Notes: a model not told the origin generated them from the letters alone. A DNA stretch of 64,000 nucleotides from JAQGMV01 sp963828715 (GCA_963828715.1 CAWHFX010000023.1:81257-145256); one strand, 5' to 3'; positions 41,205 to 50,534 are shown, counted from the stretch's first letter. Program-made: numbers and translations.

Positions 41205-42191
41205 ATGAACCTATCGGCGCGCAGGGCATGGTTGACGTTAGGGCTCACGGTCGCACTCACAGGGCCGGCGGTGGCGGGGTCGCAAGCTGCGGGCTACCCG
41301 ACCAAACCGATCCGCCTCATCGTTCCGCTTGCGCCTGCCGGCGCGACCGATCTCGTCGCGCGCATCGTGGGGCAGAAATTCAATGACGCGTGGGGACAGC
41401 CGGTGATCGTCGACAACCGGCCCGGCGGCGGCACGACCATCGGCAGTGCACTGGTGGCACGCGCGCAGCCCGACGGTCACACGCTGCTTTTTGCGAGCGT
41501 CTCGCTTGCGACCACCGTTCCGCTCTACCTCAGCCTGCCCTACGATCCCGTCAAGGATTTCGCGCCGATCGGAACGATCGGGCAATCCTTCTTTGTCCTC
41601 GCCGTGCATCCCTCGGTGCCCGTCTACTCGATGCAGGAACTGGTCGCACTGGCGAAGGCGAAGCCCGGACAGGTGAGCTATTCATCCGCGGGATTGGGAA
41701 CGATCACGCATCTCACGGTGGAGCTTTTCATCTCGCAGGTAAAGATCGACGTGCTGCACGTGCCGTTCAAAGGCGGCGCGCCGGCGCTGGTCGCGTTGCT
41801 GGGCGGGCAGGTGCAGATGATCTTCAATCCGATCGCCGAAATCCTTCCGCACGTGAAGGCAGGCGGAAAGGTGCGCACGCTCGCAGTCACGAGCCCGACG
41901 CGGGTGCCCGATCTGCCGGACGTGCCGACCCTCGCCGAGTCCGGTCTGCCGGGTTTTTCGGTTACCCCGCGGTCGGCGATTTACGCGCCAGCCGGCACGC
42001 CACGCGCGATCGTCGATCAACTCAACGCCGAGCTGAATCGCATGTTGCAGCAGGCGGACATGCGTGAACGCCTCCAGAATAACGGGTTGGTCGCGCTCGG
42101 CAGCACGCCGGCCGAGCTCGGCGAATACCTGAAATCCGAAATTGCGCGCTGGACCAAAGTGGTGAAGGAAGCGGGTATCAAGGCGGAATGA
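41205..42191 (+). CDS. TctC/Bug family substrate-binding protein
   Basis: A 328-residue periplasmic binding protein. The start at 41205 follows GGGGAGGA. The signal peptide ('RRAWLTLGLTVALTGPAVAG') is cleaved around residue 25-28. Mature blocks are 'YPTKPIRLIVPLAPAGATDL', 'VIVDNRPGGGTTIGSALV', 'LSLPYDPVKDFAPIGTIGQ', 'LLGGQVQMIFNPIAEILPHV' and the normal closing 'WTKVVKEAGIKAE'. It is divergent from the RidA genes. The metallo-beta-lactamase-fold gene starts 86 bp downstream on the same strand and may be co-transcribed, a frequent arrangement in which an orphan binding protein accompanies a catabolic hydrolase. Ligand unknown. Confidence 0.9.
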   Translation: MNLSARRAWLTLGLTVALTGPAVAGSQAAGYPTKPIRLIVPLAPAGATDLVARIVGQKFNDAWGQPVIVDNRPGGGTTIGSALVARAQPDGHTLLFASVSLATTVPLYLSLPYDPVKDFAPIGTIGQSFFVLAVHPSVPVYSMQELVALAKAKPGQVSYSSAGLGTITHLTVELFISQVKIDVLHVPFKGGAPALVALLGGQVQMIFNPIAEILPHVKAGGKVRTLAVTSPTRVPDLPDVPTLAESGLPGFSVTPRSAIYAPAGTPRAIVDQLNAELNRMLQQADMRERLQNNGLVALGSTPAELGEYLKSEIARWTKVVKEAGIKAE

Positions 42192-42277
42192 AGACGCGGA
42201 TGAGCGCGATACCTTTCCCTTGCCCTGCTGGGGCGCTACGATTCCGGCAGTCGGCAAATACATCAGGGAGTCAGGCC

Positions 42278-43150
42278 ATGCGCACCGAATACAGCGTCGA
42301 CGACATGACCATTCACCGTCTCGTCGAGCAGGAGACGGGCTATACCCCGATGCTCGAATTCCTCCCGAACCTGACAAAGGAAACGCTCCAGGAGAACCTC
42401 TCCTGGCTCGCGCCGGGCGGATACAACCGCGACACCGGGAATGTCGTACTGTGCTACCAGTCCTATGTCGTGAAGACGCCGCATCACAACATCCTGGTCG
42501 ATGCCTGCATCGGCAATGACAAGAACGCCCCGCATCGCCCGGCCTGGAACAAGAAGAACGATCCCAACTGGATGAACGCGCTCAAGGCGGCCGGGCTCGG
42601 GGTCGGGGACATCGACTTCGTGATGTGCAGCCATCTGCACGGCGACCATGTCGGGTGGAACACGCGGATGGAGAACGGGCGTTGGGTGCCGACGTTCCCC
42701 AAGGCGCGCTACCTGTTTTCTAAAAAGGAATACGCCTACTGGAGCGAGATCCATCAGAAGACGCCGCAAAACCACATCGCCGACAGCGTGCTGCCGATCA
42801 TCGAGGCCAACCGCGCCGAACTCGTCACCAGCGATCATGAGCTCAACGACCATATCCGCCTGACTCCGACACCCGGCCATACGCCCGACCATTTCGCGGT
42901 CTGCGCCGGCAAGGGCGGTGACAAGGCGGTGTTTACCGGCGACCTGATCCACTCGCCGATGCAGGCGCGCTATCCCGAGCTGGTGATGCGGGTCGACACC
43001 GATCGCGACCAGGGCGTGCGCACGCGGCGCGCATTCTTCGAACGCTACTGCGATACCGACACGCTGTGCTGCACGATGCACTTCCCGTCGCCGTCGGTCG
43101 GCTACATCAGGCGCTGGGATAAGGGTTACAAGCTCGAGTATCTGAGCTAA
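42278..43150 (+). CDS. Metallo-beta-lactamase-fold hydrolase (quorum-quenching lactonase-like)
   Basis: A 290-residue MBL-fold hydrolase. The metal-binding motif is 'CSHLHGDHVGW' (H-x-H-x-D-H). Further ligands are His in 'TPGHTPDHFAV', Asp in 'FTGDLIHS' and a late His in 'TMHFPSPSVGY'. The length and these segments match the large AttM/AHL-lactonase-like branch, which also includes many esterases and lactonases of unknown substrate. The start at 42278 has GGGAG upstream at a good distance; an in-phase start at 42188 overlaps the TctC stop but would add a low-quality extension. No LuxI/LuxR genes are in the window, so quorum quenching is only one option. It lies after an orphan TctC gene. Confidence 0.85.
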   Translation: MRTEYSVDDMTIHRLVEQETGYTPMLEFLPNLTKETLQENLSWLAPGGYNRDTGNVVLCYQSYVVKTPHHNILVDACIGNDKNAPHRPAWNKKNDPNWMNALKAAGLGVGDIDFVMCSHLHGDHVGWNTRMENGRWVPTFPKARYLFSKKEYAYWSEIHQKTPQNHIADSVLPIIEANRAELVTSDHELNDHIRLTPTPGHTPDHFAVCAGKGGDKAVFTGDLIHSPMQARYPELVMRVDTDRDQGVRTRRAFFERYCDTDTLCCTMHFPSPSVGYIRRWDKGYKLEYLS

Positions 43151-44301
43151 CGCGGGCTAACATAGCGGAATGAGGTTGGCCGATATGTCGGGGGCCCGCG
43201 ACGTCAGTTTGGAACGACAATTGAAGCGACAGCGAGAACATCTCCGTATCCGGCCAATCGCAACACGAAACACGCACGCTAGTGCTGTAACGCCCGAAAA
43301 GATGATCCAGACCACCCTTTTAGCTCAGGCACCTAAATGCCGTGCCAGACGACCGCATATCGCCGGGATGCCGTAAGCAATAGCCACGCCTCACATTATT
43401 ACTCCCGCCTGGTCCCGGCTGGTTTCGTCTTTGGCGGGGCTTCGGCCCGCTTTTTCTTTGTGGCGAGGCGGCATGAGCAGAATTGATTCAGCAGCCTCTC
43501 CTGTCGGGGCCGTTTCTTTTTTGTGTGGCGGTGAGCGATTGCGCTGGAACGCTTCCGGGGAATACGATAACTGGCCGCGTCTCATGGGGAGCCGCAATGT
43601 GCTACGTCATCGGCGGCAACATGAGAGAAGCTGAAGATGTGAGTCGGCGCACGCGAATGGTGGATTGCCTTGCGATTGACGATCCAGAACCGCTGAGATC
43701 CATCAATGCTCCGGAAGTCGTTATCACCGGCACCTTTATCGCGCGCCGTGATGTGCAGGCGTTTTATGATGTCTTCCAAAAAACAGCGCCAACCTTCGCT
43801 ACGTGCGTTAATCCGCGACCCTGACAATTGAAGATTCACAGCACGACGGCGACATGGAAACCGAGAGCACCTACGGCGAAGACCTTGGCGCGCACTCCGG
43901 GCTAGTCGCGTTCGGCTGGTGGCGGGGCGCACCGCGTTAGTAAAGGATTCCCTCGGACCAGATACCTCGCGCTGAGCTGAATCTCGCGTGCGGTATCCGC
44001 CAACGCGGCAAATGTCCGCTTGTCGCGCTGGTAATGCTGACATACCACCGCAGCCCGATTCCTCTCCGTTCTTACGGCCGGCGGAGTTCGTCATGATTGG
44101 CCCGCCTACGCGCCGTCGCGACCGACTCCTTTTGGGCCGGCTTTCAATTGTGAGCCGTATTCCTTTTGCAGTGTGCTCGTGTAGCATGTCGTATGCATAA
44201 GTCCGAACACTAGGGTCAGAGTGAACTAGGCAACTCGAAAATCTGCTTGGCACTAACAATATCCACTCTTAGCGATTCTCAACGTCTCGGAGGCACCTGA
44301 T
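43151..44301. other. Non-coding or decayed stretch without a supported gene
   Basis: About 1.15 kb with no frame that resembles a known family. Short frames on both strands lack ribosome-binding sites and have mixed codon use. Base composition falls towards the CAP-domain gene. One terminator-like hairpin (43433-43457) is the only clear element. It looks like the edge of a degraded accessory region. Confidence 0.5.
43433..43457 (+). terminator. Rho-independent terminator-like hairpin
   Basis: GGCGGGGC-TTCG-GCCCGC followed by TTTTTCTTT. The UUCG tetraloop and the T tract are classic. It is about 280 bp downstream of the MBL-fold hydrolase stop and would end that transcript, with no gene between. 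Confidence 0.7.
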
Positions 44302-45138
44302 ATGTGCACGGAGCGACAAAAGGCATTGTTGAATAAACTGAACGTTGCCATCGCGCTCAACACAAAGCTTCGCCCCAATGATCCATTGAAAGGCGCTGAT
44401 CAAGTCGAAGCAGCCATCAAGTCAGGCGTAACTCTTAAGCTTGATAAGGCGGAAGAGATCATCGGTGCCTACACAGAAGACCTGAGAGTCATGATGGCGG
44501 AGCGCCGAAATGCTCTCAAAGACCCAGAGGCTCTGACACACCCAGACTACCCATACCTGATGCCGACGTTGAGCAAAGAGACCTACAGCCTTTGCGGACT
44601 GTCACCGGAGGGGGCTGACCGCATGCTCACGAAGCATAACAGCTACCGCGAAAGGTTCCATAAATGGGACGACGCAATGTGCGTCTTGACCTGGTCGGAG
44701 AAGCTTGCGCAGCGTGCCCAGAATTGGGCCGAATTTCTCGCTAAGTCGAAAAATGGCATACGTCATCACCAGTCAACCGACAGCTCGATCCTAGGCGGCA
44801 AAGTCCCATACGAAGTGCTTGAGAACATCTCGTACCAGTCCACTGTGTTCGGCGGCCCCTTTGAGCCAGAAGATCCGATCAAGGATTGGTATTCGGAGAT
44901 CAAACTTGTTTCGCACGGAGCCCAAACCCCAAAACGAGGACTTGGCCACTTTTACACGATGATCTGTCGCAGGGCGAAGCAAGTTGGTGGCGGAATGGCG
45001 AAGGCCCTAAACGGTAAGGAGGTCTGGGTATGCCATTACGAGCTGCAGACAGGTTCCTCCGAAACGAACATGTATATCGACTGGGAGAAAATAGATCGCG
45101 ACAAATGGGACGCCATCAAAAAGATGGGTGTGGACTAG
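44302..45138 (+). CDS. CAP/SCP-domain protein of atypical composition
   Basis: A 278-residue protein with a CAP (cysteine-rich secretory/antigen 5/PR-1) domain in its C-terminal two thirds. The landmarks are 'LTKHNSYRERFHKWDDAMCV', 'LTWSEKLAQRAQNWAEFLAK', 'RHHQSTDSS', 'EVLENISYQS' and 'GHFYTMICRRAKQVGGGMAK' followed by 'VWVCHYEL'. The His/Glu cavity residues (RHH and ENIS) are recognisable. The N-terminal 100 residues are helical and unrecognised. No signal peptide is visible, unusual since CAP proteins are normally secreted. The start at 44302 follows GGAGG. The gene is about half GC, clearly lower than its neighbours, and sits in a patch of gene fragments, so it was probably acquired by transfer. 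Confidence 0.75.
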   Translation: MCTERQKALLNKLNVAIALNTKLRPNDPLKGADQVEAAIKSGVTLKLDKAEEIIGAYTEDLRVMMAERRNALKDPEALTHPDYPYLMPTLSKETYSLCGLSPEGADRMLTKHNSYRERFHKWDDAMCVLTWSEKLAQRAQNWAEFLAKSKNGIRHHQSTDSSILGGKVPYEVLENISYQSTVFGGPFEPEDPIKDWYSEIKLVSHGAQTPKRGLGHFYTMICRRAKQVGGGMAKALNGKEVWVCHYELQTGSSETNMYIDWEKIDRDKWDAIKKMGVD

Positions 45139-45745
45139 CGCGACGCCCGCAACCGGTATGATCCTCGGGCACGCTGCGAGACCATAAAGCACGCAAGCTT
45201 GTTCTCGGTCCGCTAGACCACACCTCTTGGGCGGCGCCATTCGCTTCTATCGCTGAGGCACCCGATCGGCGCAATACTTCACCCCCGACAATCTCGGTGG
45301 TCACGCGGCGAAATTCCCAGAGGCATGCTGCGCGAGATTAGCGGACATACGCGCCGGTAAGTGGACGGCGTATGGCCCGCGGTCGGTGCGCATCGTCGCG
45401 TCACCCATCATTCAGTTGGATCGGATGATCGGGCCGTTTACTTCCCGTTGCGGCCTGGCGCGTTCATACAGGGTCTGCTCGCCGCAATCGAGAGTCACGA
45501 GCGCGTGTATGTGGTGACCATTCCAAATGCGGCAGAATATGCGGAACGGTGGCCGGAGTGGCCGCGGATTGCTTTTAGACCATGAGCCCTATGTTGCGGG
45601 ACATGCGTCTTCGCGTTAATCGTGCATGCGAAAGGACCAAGCGCCGTAACGAGGTTCCGGTAAGCGGCCATCGACTGGTGAAAGAGCAGCCGTTCGTGGG
45701 GTACTGCGCCGTCAGTGCAACTTCCTCGCTGAGTTTGACAGGAAC
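45139..45745. other. No supported gene between the CAP gene and the hydrolase remnant
   Basis: About 600 bases. A plus-strand frame at 45361-45585 ends in 'RVYVVTIPNAAEYAERWPEW', which looks protein-like, but I cannot match it to a family and it has no credible start. The region is best treated as debris. Confidence 0.4.
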
Positions 45746-45988
45746 CTACTCGCCGATCTGCAACGTCTCGTCCAAAAACTGCTGTACTGCTTGGAATAGT
45801 TGCATACGGTTCTTTTCCATGATCACCGTGTGCGTACCTTCCCCAATCTGAACATAGCGTTTGCAGGGCACGTTCATGAGTTTTTCGAAATACGCGTAGA
45901 GCATGTAACTGGGGAGATCCGCATCCCACTCGGCGTGTGCGAGGAACGTCGGCACGCGGATGTCACCGTCAATCAGCGCACGCCACAA
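45746..45988 (-). pseudogene. C-terminal remnant of an alpha/beta hydrolase
   Basis: About 80 codons encode 'DIRVPTFLAHAEWDADLPSY' and 'KRYVQIGEGTHTVIMEKNRM', then 'QAVQQFLDETL'. This matches the last part of alpha/beta hydrolases: the strand with the acidic triad residue (here Asp after EW), the histidine loop (GTHTV) and the final helix. The nucleophile half is absent. Its upstream end meets the LysR remnant within a few bases, so a deletion joined two unrelated fragments. Confidence 0.75.
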
Positions 45989-46248
45989 GATGAGCGCCGC
46001 TTTATTTCTTCGAACGTCCGTCGCAGCGCGTTAACAGCTGCCGCGGGAGTGCTGGCCCAGCTTTCTTGCGCGAGTTCGCCGAGCGTCAGCGATTTGCGCT
46101 TTACCAGACGATGACGGGAGGAGCAATACACGACAAAGCGGTCCTCCTTAAGTGGCACTTGCTCGATTTCTGGTGGCGCGCGCTGTTGCGTGTGGATGAC
46201 GACGAGGTCCAGTTCTCCCTTGTGTAACGCTGGCAGGGGCCGTACCAT
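45973..46248 (-). pseudogene. Remnant of a LysR-type regulator effector-binding domain
   Basis: The segment encodes 'LPALHKGELDLVVIHTQQRA', 'IEQVPLKEDRFVVYCSSRHR' and 'LVKRKSLTLGELAQESWAST'. This is the middle of a LysR substrate-binding domain ('l..l..g.lDlai......p.le..pl.ed.lvvv...hpLa....lsl.el'). The DNA-binding N-terminus and the C-terminal half are missing, and it runs directly into the hydrolase remnant at its 3' side. Confidence 0.75.
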
Positions 46249-46270
46249 CCAAATACTCGATCGACACTGC

Positions 46271-46535
46271 TCACGCTGCTCGGTAGTAGAAGTTCAGCAT
46301 TCCGCCGAGCCGCGCACGGCGACGAACTTCTCCCTCATTCACAGCAACCGCAGCAGGCGCGTAGATTAGGCGGTTATCGATGCCCTGATGGTTGCGTTCT
46401 CGATGATGGTGTTCCACGTACTCGGCCACGGCACAGCGTAACGATGCCTGCCCGATGAAGATCATCCGATTCAGGCATTCGTCTTATTGAACGCACGAAG
46501 CGCTCAGCATACGCATTTAGATTCGCGAGTGTTTA
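46271..46535 (-). pseudogene. C-terminal remnant of an insertion-sequence transposase (DDE integrase core)
   Basis: The longer frame encodes 'AVAEYVEHHHRERNHQGIDN' and 'EGEVRRRARLGGMLNFYYRA', typical of the end of IS481/IS3-like integrases. Upstream, out of frame, 'NLNAYAERFVRSI' provides the segment with the catalytic Glu. The normal continuation (KDECLNRMI) can be recovered only by adding two bases near 46478-46484. The first two catalytic Asp residues, the start and both inverted repeats are not present. This is an inactive fragment. Confidence 0.78.
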
Positions 46536-46641
46536 CAATCCGATTCGCCTGCCCGAGTTTGAACAGTTCCATTGTCCGGGCCGATTGTAGATCTCGCACT
46601 ATGAATTCGCCCCACCGCGTGACTGGCCGCCATCCTACACC

Positions 46642-47415
46642 GTGGACAGCACAGGCTCAGACGCACTGATTGCAGGGTGGTACGGCAAAATGCCGTGCCT
46701 GGGCGATTTCGTTTCGCGCAGGTTGCCACCTGAGTTCATCGCTGCCTGGGACACGTGGCTGCAACGTTCGGTTGCGGCGAGCCGCGCTGCCTCGGGCGAA
46801 AGCTGGACCGACGTGTTCCTGACAAGCCCGATGTGGCGTTTCGTCCTGGCGCCCGGGGCGTGCGGGACAGAGGCGCGGGCGGGACTGCTCTTGCCGAGCG
46901 TCGACAAAGTAGGTCGCTACTTCCCGATGACGTTTGCGCTCGCAGTGCCGCCGCCTGAGCTGAAGATCCCACGACTGATCGCCGCGCACGAATGGTACGA
47001 AGCGCTGGAACACGTCGCACTGTCTGCGCTCAACGTCGATTTCAGCCCGGAAGAGCTGGAGGCGGCGCTCGCGCGACACCGCTATGGTCTTGCGGCGGGG
47101 GACGACCAAGGCGTGAGCGGTCAAGACATGATCCGTTGCCGGTCCCGCGGTGTGGCCGAGCCGCAGTCGTTCCATTTGGATGACGCGCGATCCTTGGGAT
47201 CTGTTGTAAATGCAGCCGCGCGGGCGGCTCTCGCACAAGCAATAGAAGGCCACAGCTTCTGGTGGTGCGTCGAGCCCGATTCCGGCGCTGCCGAGATCCA
47301 CTCTGCGCGCGGGCTGCCGCCCGACGACTACTTCGTCGTGCTCATGCGAGGCGCCGGGCCTGCTCAGCCCACCGGCGAAGACACCGCTCCACCTGCCGGC
47401 GCAGCGCCAGCCTGA
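46642..47415 (+). CDS. tagF: TagF-domain protein (type VI secretion-associated, BMA_A0400 family)
   Basis: A 257-residue cytoplasmic protein of the TagF family, which in type VI secretion systems (T6SS) acts as a post-translational repressor under control of the kinase PpkA. The family opening is clear: 'AGWYGKMPCLGDFVSRRLPP' then 'FIAAWDTWLQRSVAASRAA'. 'SPMWRFVLAPGACG' and 'GLLLPSVDKVGRYFPMTFAL' follow, and the C-terminal part has 'GHSFWWCVEPDSGAAEI'. The start is the GTG at 46642, since the domain begins about ten residues later. It overlaps the kinase start by one base (TGATG at 47413-47417), as expected for tagF-ppkA. No T6SS structural gene is in the window. The upstream side is debris including a transposase remnant, so part of a locus may have been lost. 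Confidence 0.85.
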   Translation: MDSTGSDALIAGWYGKMPCLGDFVSRRLPPEFIAAWDTWLQRSVAASRAASGESWTDVFLTSPMWRFVLAPGACGTEARAGLLLPSVDKVGRYFPMTFALAVPPPELKIPRLIAAHEWYEALEHVALSALNVDFSPEELEAALARHRYGLAAGDDQGVSGQDMIRCRSRGVAEPQSFHLDDARSLGSVVNAAARAALAQAIEGHSFWWCVEPDSGAAEIHSARGLPPDDYFVVLMRGAGPAQPTGEDTAPPAGAAPA

Positions 47416-49319
47416 TGAGCACCGCGGCCTCGCCGGAGAACGATCGCACCGTAACACTAGGCGCCCCCGGTAGTCCGCCACCAGCGGCACAATCGGATGT
47501 CTCGACGCACAACGCGCTGCCGGTCGGCACCCGGTTGAGCGAATTCGAGATCCTCGGCCTGATCGGTGAGGGCGGGTTCGGGATCGTATATCTCGCGTAC
47601 GACTCGTCCCTCGAGCGCCGAGTGGCCTTGAAGGAATACATGCCGTCGGCGCTCGCGCAACGGAAAGCCACCGGCTCCGGCGTCGCGCTGACATCACAGC
47701 GCCACGCCGAGACTTTCGCGGCGGGGTTGCGCAGCTTCATCAACGAAGCGCGCCTGCTTGCTCAGTTCGATCATCCGGCGCTCGTGAAGGTGTATCGCTT
47801 CTGGGAAGCGAACGGAACGGCATACATGGTCATGCCCTTCTATCAGGGCGTAACGCTGGGAGAAGCCCTTCGTAAGCTCAGCACGGCGCCCGACGAGAAC
47901 TGGATCAAGACCCTGCTCGCGCAGTTGCTCGACGCATTGGAAATCATCCACGAACGCCAGTGTTATCACCGAGACATCGCTCCCGACAACATCCTGATGC
48001 TCTCTGACGACGCGCCGCTCCTGCTCGATTTCGGCGCCGCCCGACAGGTGATCGGAGACATGACGCAGGCGCTGACGGTCATCCTGAAGCCGGGCTACGC
48101 GCCGATCGAGCAATACGCAGAGGCGCCGGGAATGCAGCAGGGGCCGTGGACGGATCTCTATGCGCTCGCATCCGTCGTCTATTTCGCCGTGACCGGCAAG
48201 GCGCCGGTTCCCGCGGTCGCACGGGTAATGTCCGATCCACTCGTGCCGCTTGCGAACGTGGCAAGGGGTCGCTACAGCGAAGAGTTCCTGCACGCGATCG
48301 ACGTCGCCCTGGCCGTGAAGCCGGAAGACCGCCCGCAGAGTGTGGCTGAATTCAGGGCCGCGTTGAAGCTGGAATCGTGGCACATCCCCACCCGGCTTCG
48401 TGCGCCCAGGACGCGCACGCAAGGCGCCGTCTCACGGCAGCCGCGTACCTCCCCGCGCAAGACGGGGCGCACGCGACGCTATGCCATTGCATCGGTAACG
48501 GTCCTGGCCGTCCTCGCGCTCGCTTTCGGCCTGGCGCAGTTGTGGCCGACTAAAAAAGATTCCGACAAACCCGGTGGCGTGGCCCAGACTTCACCAGCTC
48601 CGCCGGCGCGGGCCGGTGTGGAAAATGAGGGCCCCGACGCGACGCTGCGGCCGGAGGATTTCGCCACCGGTGCCGCGAATGTATTTGCCCGCTTCGACTG
48701 TGCGTGGCTGAACGCGCGCCTGGACGGGCACACCGCCGTGGTCAGCGGCAATGTTGCCGAGGCGGCCGACCTGCAGGCGATCAACGAGGGCGTGCGCCGC
48801 ATCGCCGGCGTGCGTGATGTGAATCGCGACGAGGTCCGCGTGATTCCCCGCCCCCATTGTTTCGTCGCTTCGGTTCTCGCGCGCTACGTCGACCCGGCAG
48901 CGAAAGCGCCACGTATCGCGCTGAAAGGCGGAGCGACCTCGCTCTCCGAAGGCCAGAAGCTCGTGGCGGAAGTGGTTGCTGCCGATTTTCCCGGATTACT
49001 GTATGCGGACCTGTATGACCCGAACGGCAGCGTCGCTCACATCCTGCCGAATAGCAAAGACCGCCACAATCGGGCCGACGCCCGGCAACGCATGACGCTG
49101 GGCGAGCGCGGCATGCAGTGGGAAATCGTGCCCCCGCTGGGTAAACATCTGCTGGTCGTGGTCGCAAGCAGCACTCCGCTCTTCGCGCACAACCGCGGGC
49201 AGGACGTGGAAGACACAGAACCTTATCTTCGTGCACTGGCCGAGTCGATCCGTGGAAAACCGTCGAAAGATCGAGTGGCCGTCCATTACACGTTGATCGA
49301 TTTTGTGCCGAAACGATGA
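47415..49319 (+). CDS. Membrane Ser/Thr protein kinase, PpkA-like, with a C-terminal DUF4384-type domain
   Basis: A 634-residue kinase. The Gly-rich loop starts at Gly51 (GEGGFG), the ATP Lys is 73 (RVALKEYMP), the catalytic loop is His185-Arg-Asp187 (HRDIAPDNIL) and the Mg loop is Asp205 (DFGAAR); the activation region includes 'KPGYAPIEQY'. The lobes are complete, so it should be active. Residues about 357-378 form one membrane helix ('YAIASVTVLAVLALAFGLAQ'). The exported part contains a BON-like/OmpA-linker segment ('DGHTAVVSGNVAEAADLQAI') and a DUF4384-like domain ('GQKLVAEVVAADFPGLLYAD', 'LGKHLLVVVASSTPLF'). The kinase probably senses a periplasmic signal. Translation is coupled to TagF; the GT2 gene follows 36 bp later. 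Confidence 0.88.
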   Translation: MSTAASPENDRTVTLGAPGSPPPAAQSDVSTHNALPVGTRLSEFEILGLIGEGGFGIVYLAYDSSLERRVALKEYMPSALAQRKATGSGVALTSQRHAETFAAGLRSFINEARLLAQFDHPALVKVYRFWEANGTAYMVMPFYQGVTLGEALRKLSTAPDENWIKTLLAQLLDALEIIHERQCYHRDIAPDNILMLSDDAPLLLDFGAARQVIGDMTQALTVILKPGYAPIEQYAEAPGMQQGPWTDLYALASVVYFAVTGKAPVPAVARVMSDPLVPLANVARGRYSEEFLHAIDVALAVKPEDRPQSVAEFRAALKLESWHIPTRLRAPRTRTQGAVSRQPRTSPRKTGRTRRYAIASVTVLAVLALAFGLAQLWPTKKDSDKPGGVAQTSPAPPARAGVENEGPDATLRPEDFATGAANVFARFDCAWLNARLDGHTAVVSGNVAEAADLQAINEGVRRIAGVRDVNRDEVRVIPRPHCFVASVLARYVDPAAKAPRIALKGGATSLSEGQKLVAEVVAADFPGLLYADLYDPNGSVAHILPNSKDRHNRADARQRMTLGERGMQWEIVPPLGKHLLVVVASSTPLFAHNRGQDVEDTEPYLRALAESIRGKPSKDRVAVHYTLIDFVPKR

Positions 49320-49355
49320 TGTGCGTCTGACGAACCGAGGTTAAGGCCACACGAT

Positions 49356-50513
49356 ATGCCTTTGAAGATCGCCGTATACGCCATCAGCAAGAACGAGGCG
49401 GCACACGTGCGCCGCTTTCTCACTGCGCTTGATGAAGCCGACGGCATCTTCGTGACCGACACAGGCTCGAGCGACGACACGATCGAGCTTCTGGTCGGTC
49501 GCGGTGTCGTCGTCCGCCATGCCCGGATAGAACCATGGCGGTTCGATGCAGCCCGGAATGCAGCTCTTCAGGCGGTTCCACCTGATTACGATGTCTGCTT
49601 CTCGCTCGACCTCGATGAAGTCGTGAGCGAGGGCTGGCGACAGCACCTGGAGCGCGTCTGGACGCCCCGAATACTCCGCGTCCGATATCGGTATGTGTGG
49701 AACACGCTGCCGGACGGCCGCGACGGTGTCACGTTCTGGTACGACCGCATACACAGGCGGCACGGCTTCCGGTGGACGAAGCCCGTACACGAAATTCTTC
49801 AGCTGGAAAACGGCATGCGGGACGAGGTTCAGGCGTTCAGCGAGGGCATCACCGTTCGTCACTTTCCCGATCGAAGCAAGCCGAGAACCTCATACACCGC
49901 TCTGCTGGAGCAGGCCTGCAGGGAAGATCCCGATGACGATCGCAGCGCGCATTATCTCGGGCGCGATTACCTGCACAATCGCCAATACCAGGACGCTATC
50001 CGGGAGCTCACACGGCATCTGTCGCTACGGTCCGCGACATGGCAGCCCGAGCGTGCCGCCTCGATGCGTTACATCGCCACGTGTTACAGGGCCATGAGTG
50101 ACCTGCGGGAAGCGCAGCGCTGGGCACTGAGGGCGTGCGCGGAGGCACCCGCGGAACGCGAGCCCTGGGTGGACCTCGCGACGATCATGTACGCGCGGCA
50201 GAACTTCGCCGGCGCCTATTTCGCCACGAAGCAGGCGCTTGAGATCGGCAGCAAGCCGGTGTCTTACATATGTGAGCCGAAATCGTGGGGCGCCTACCCC
50301 TACGATCTCGCAAGTCTCGCTGCTTACAGGATCGGTCTGACAGCTGAAAGCATACGGCTTTGCGAGGGCGCGGTGGCCTTGGAGCCGCACGACCCGAGGC
50401 TGAGAAATAACCTGGAGTACTTGAAGCGGGCCGCCGCAGAGACCGGCGGTGTTCCGGAAACCGGAATACAGAGCGCGCCATTGGACACGTCTGCCGAGCA
50501 GGACCGGTTTTAG
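49356..50513 (+). CDS. Glycosyltransferase family 2 domain fused to tetratricopeptide-like repeats
   Basis: A 385-residue protein. Residues 1-170 form a GT-A fold: 'IAVYAISKNEAAHVRRFLTA', 'DGIFVTDTGSSDDTIELL', and the metal-binding 'CFSLDLDEVVSEGWRQHL' (D-x-D type). Residues about 185-360 show helical repeats: 'DRSAHYLGRDYLHNRQYQDA', 'YIATCYRAMSDLREAQRWAL', 'PWVDLATIMYARQNFAGAYF', 'LASLAAYRIGLTAESIRLCE'. This combination is common in protein or cell-surface glycosylation. The start at 49356 follows AGG-rich sequence. It comes third after tagF and the kinase on the plus strand and converges on the second glycosyltransferase gene with a 21-bp gap. Acceptor unknown; the adjacent TpsA exoprotein is a possible target. 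Confidence 0.85.
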   Translation: MPLKIAVYAISKNEAAHVRRFLTALDEADGIFVTDTGSSDDTIELLVGRGVVVRHARIEPWRFDAARNAALQAVPPDYDVCFSLDLDEVVSEGWRQHLERVWTPRILRVRYRYVWNTLPDGRDGVTFWYDRIHRRHGFRWTKPVHEILQLENGMRDEVQAFSEGITVRHFPDRSKPRTSYTALLEQACREDPDDDRSAHYLGRDYLHNRQYQDAIRELTRHLSLRSATWQPERAASMRYIATCYRAMSDLREAQRWALRACAEAPAEREPWVDLATIMYARQNFAGAYFATKQALEIGSKPVSYICEPKSWGAYPYDLASLAAYRIGLTAESIRLCEGAVALEPHDPRLRNNLEYLKRAAAETGGVPETGIQSAPLDTSAEQDRF

Positions 50514-50534
50514 ACGTCCACCATAATCGACTGC

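Noticed and set aside
43582..44259. 225-codon minus-strand frame in the region before the CAP gene
   Set aside because: No ribosome-binding site, Arg-rich mixed composition and no recognisable domain; the sequence is more simply decayed DNA.
46271..46535. Active insertion sequence upstream of tagF
   Set aside because: Only the last part of the transposase remains, with a frame break and without the first catalytic residues or terminal repeats.
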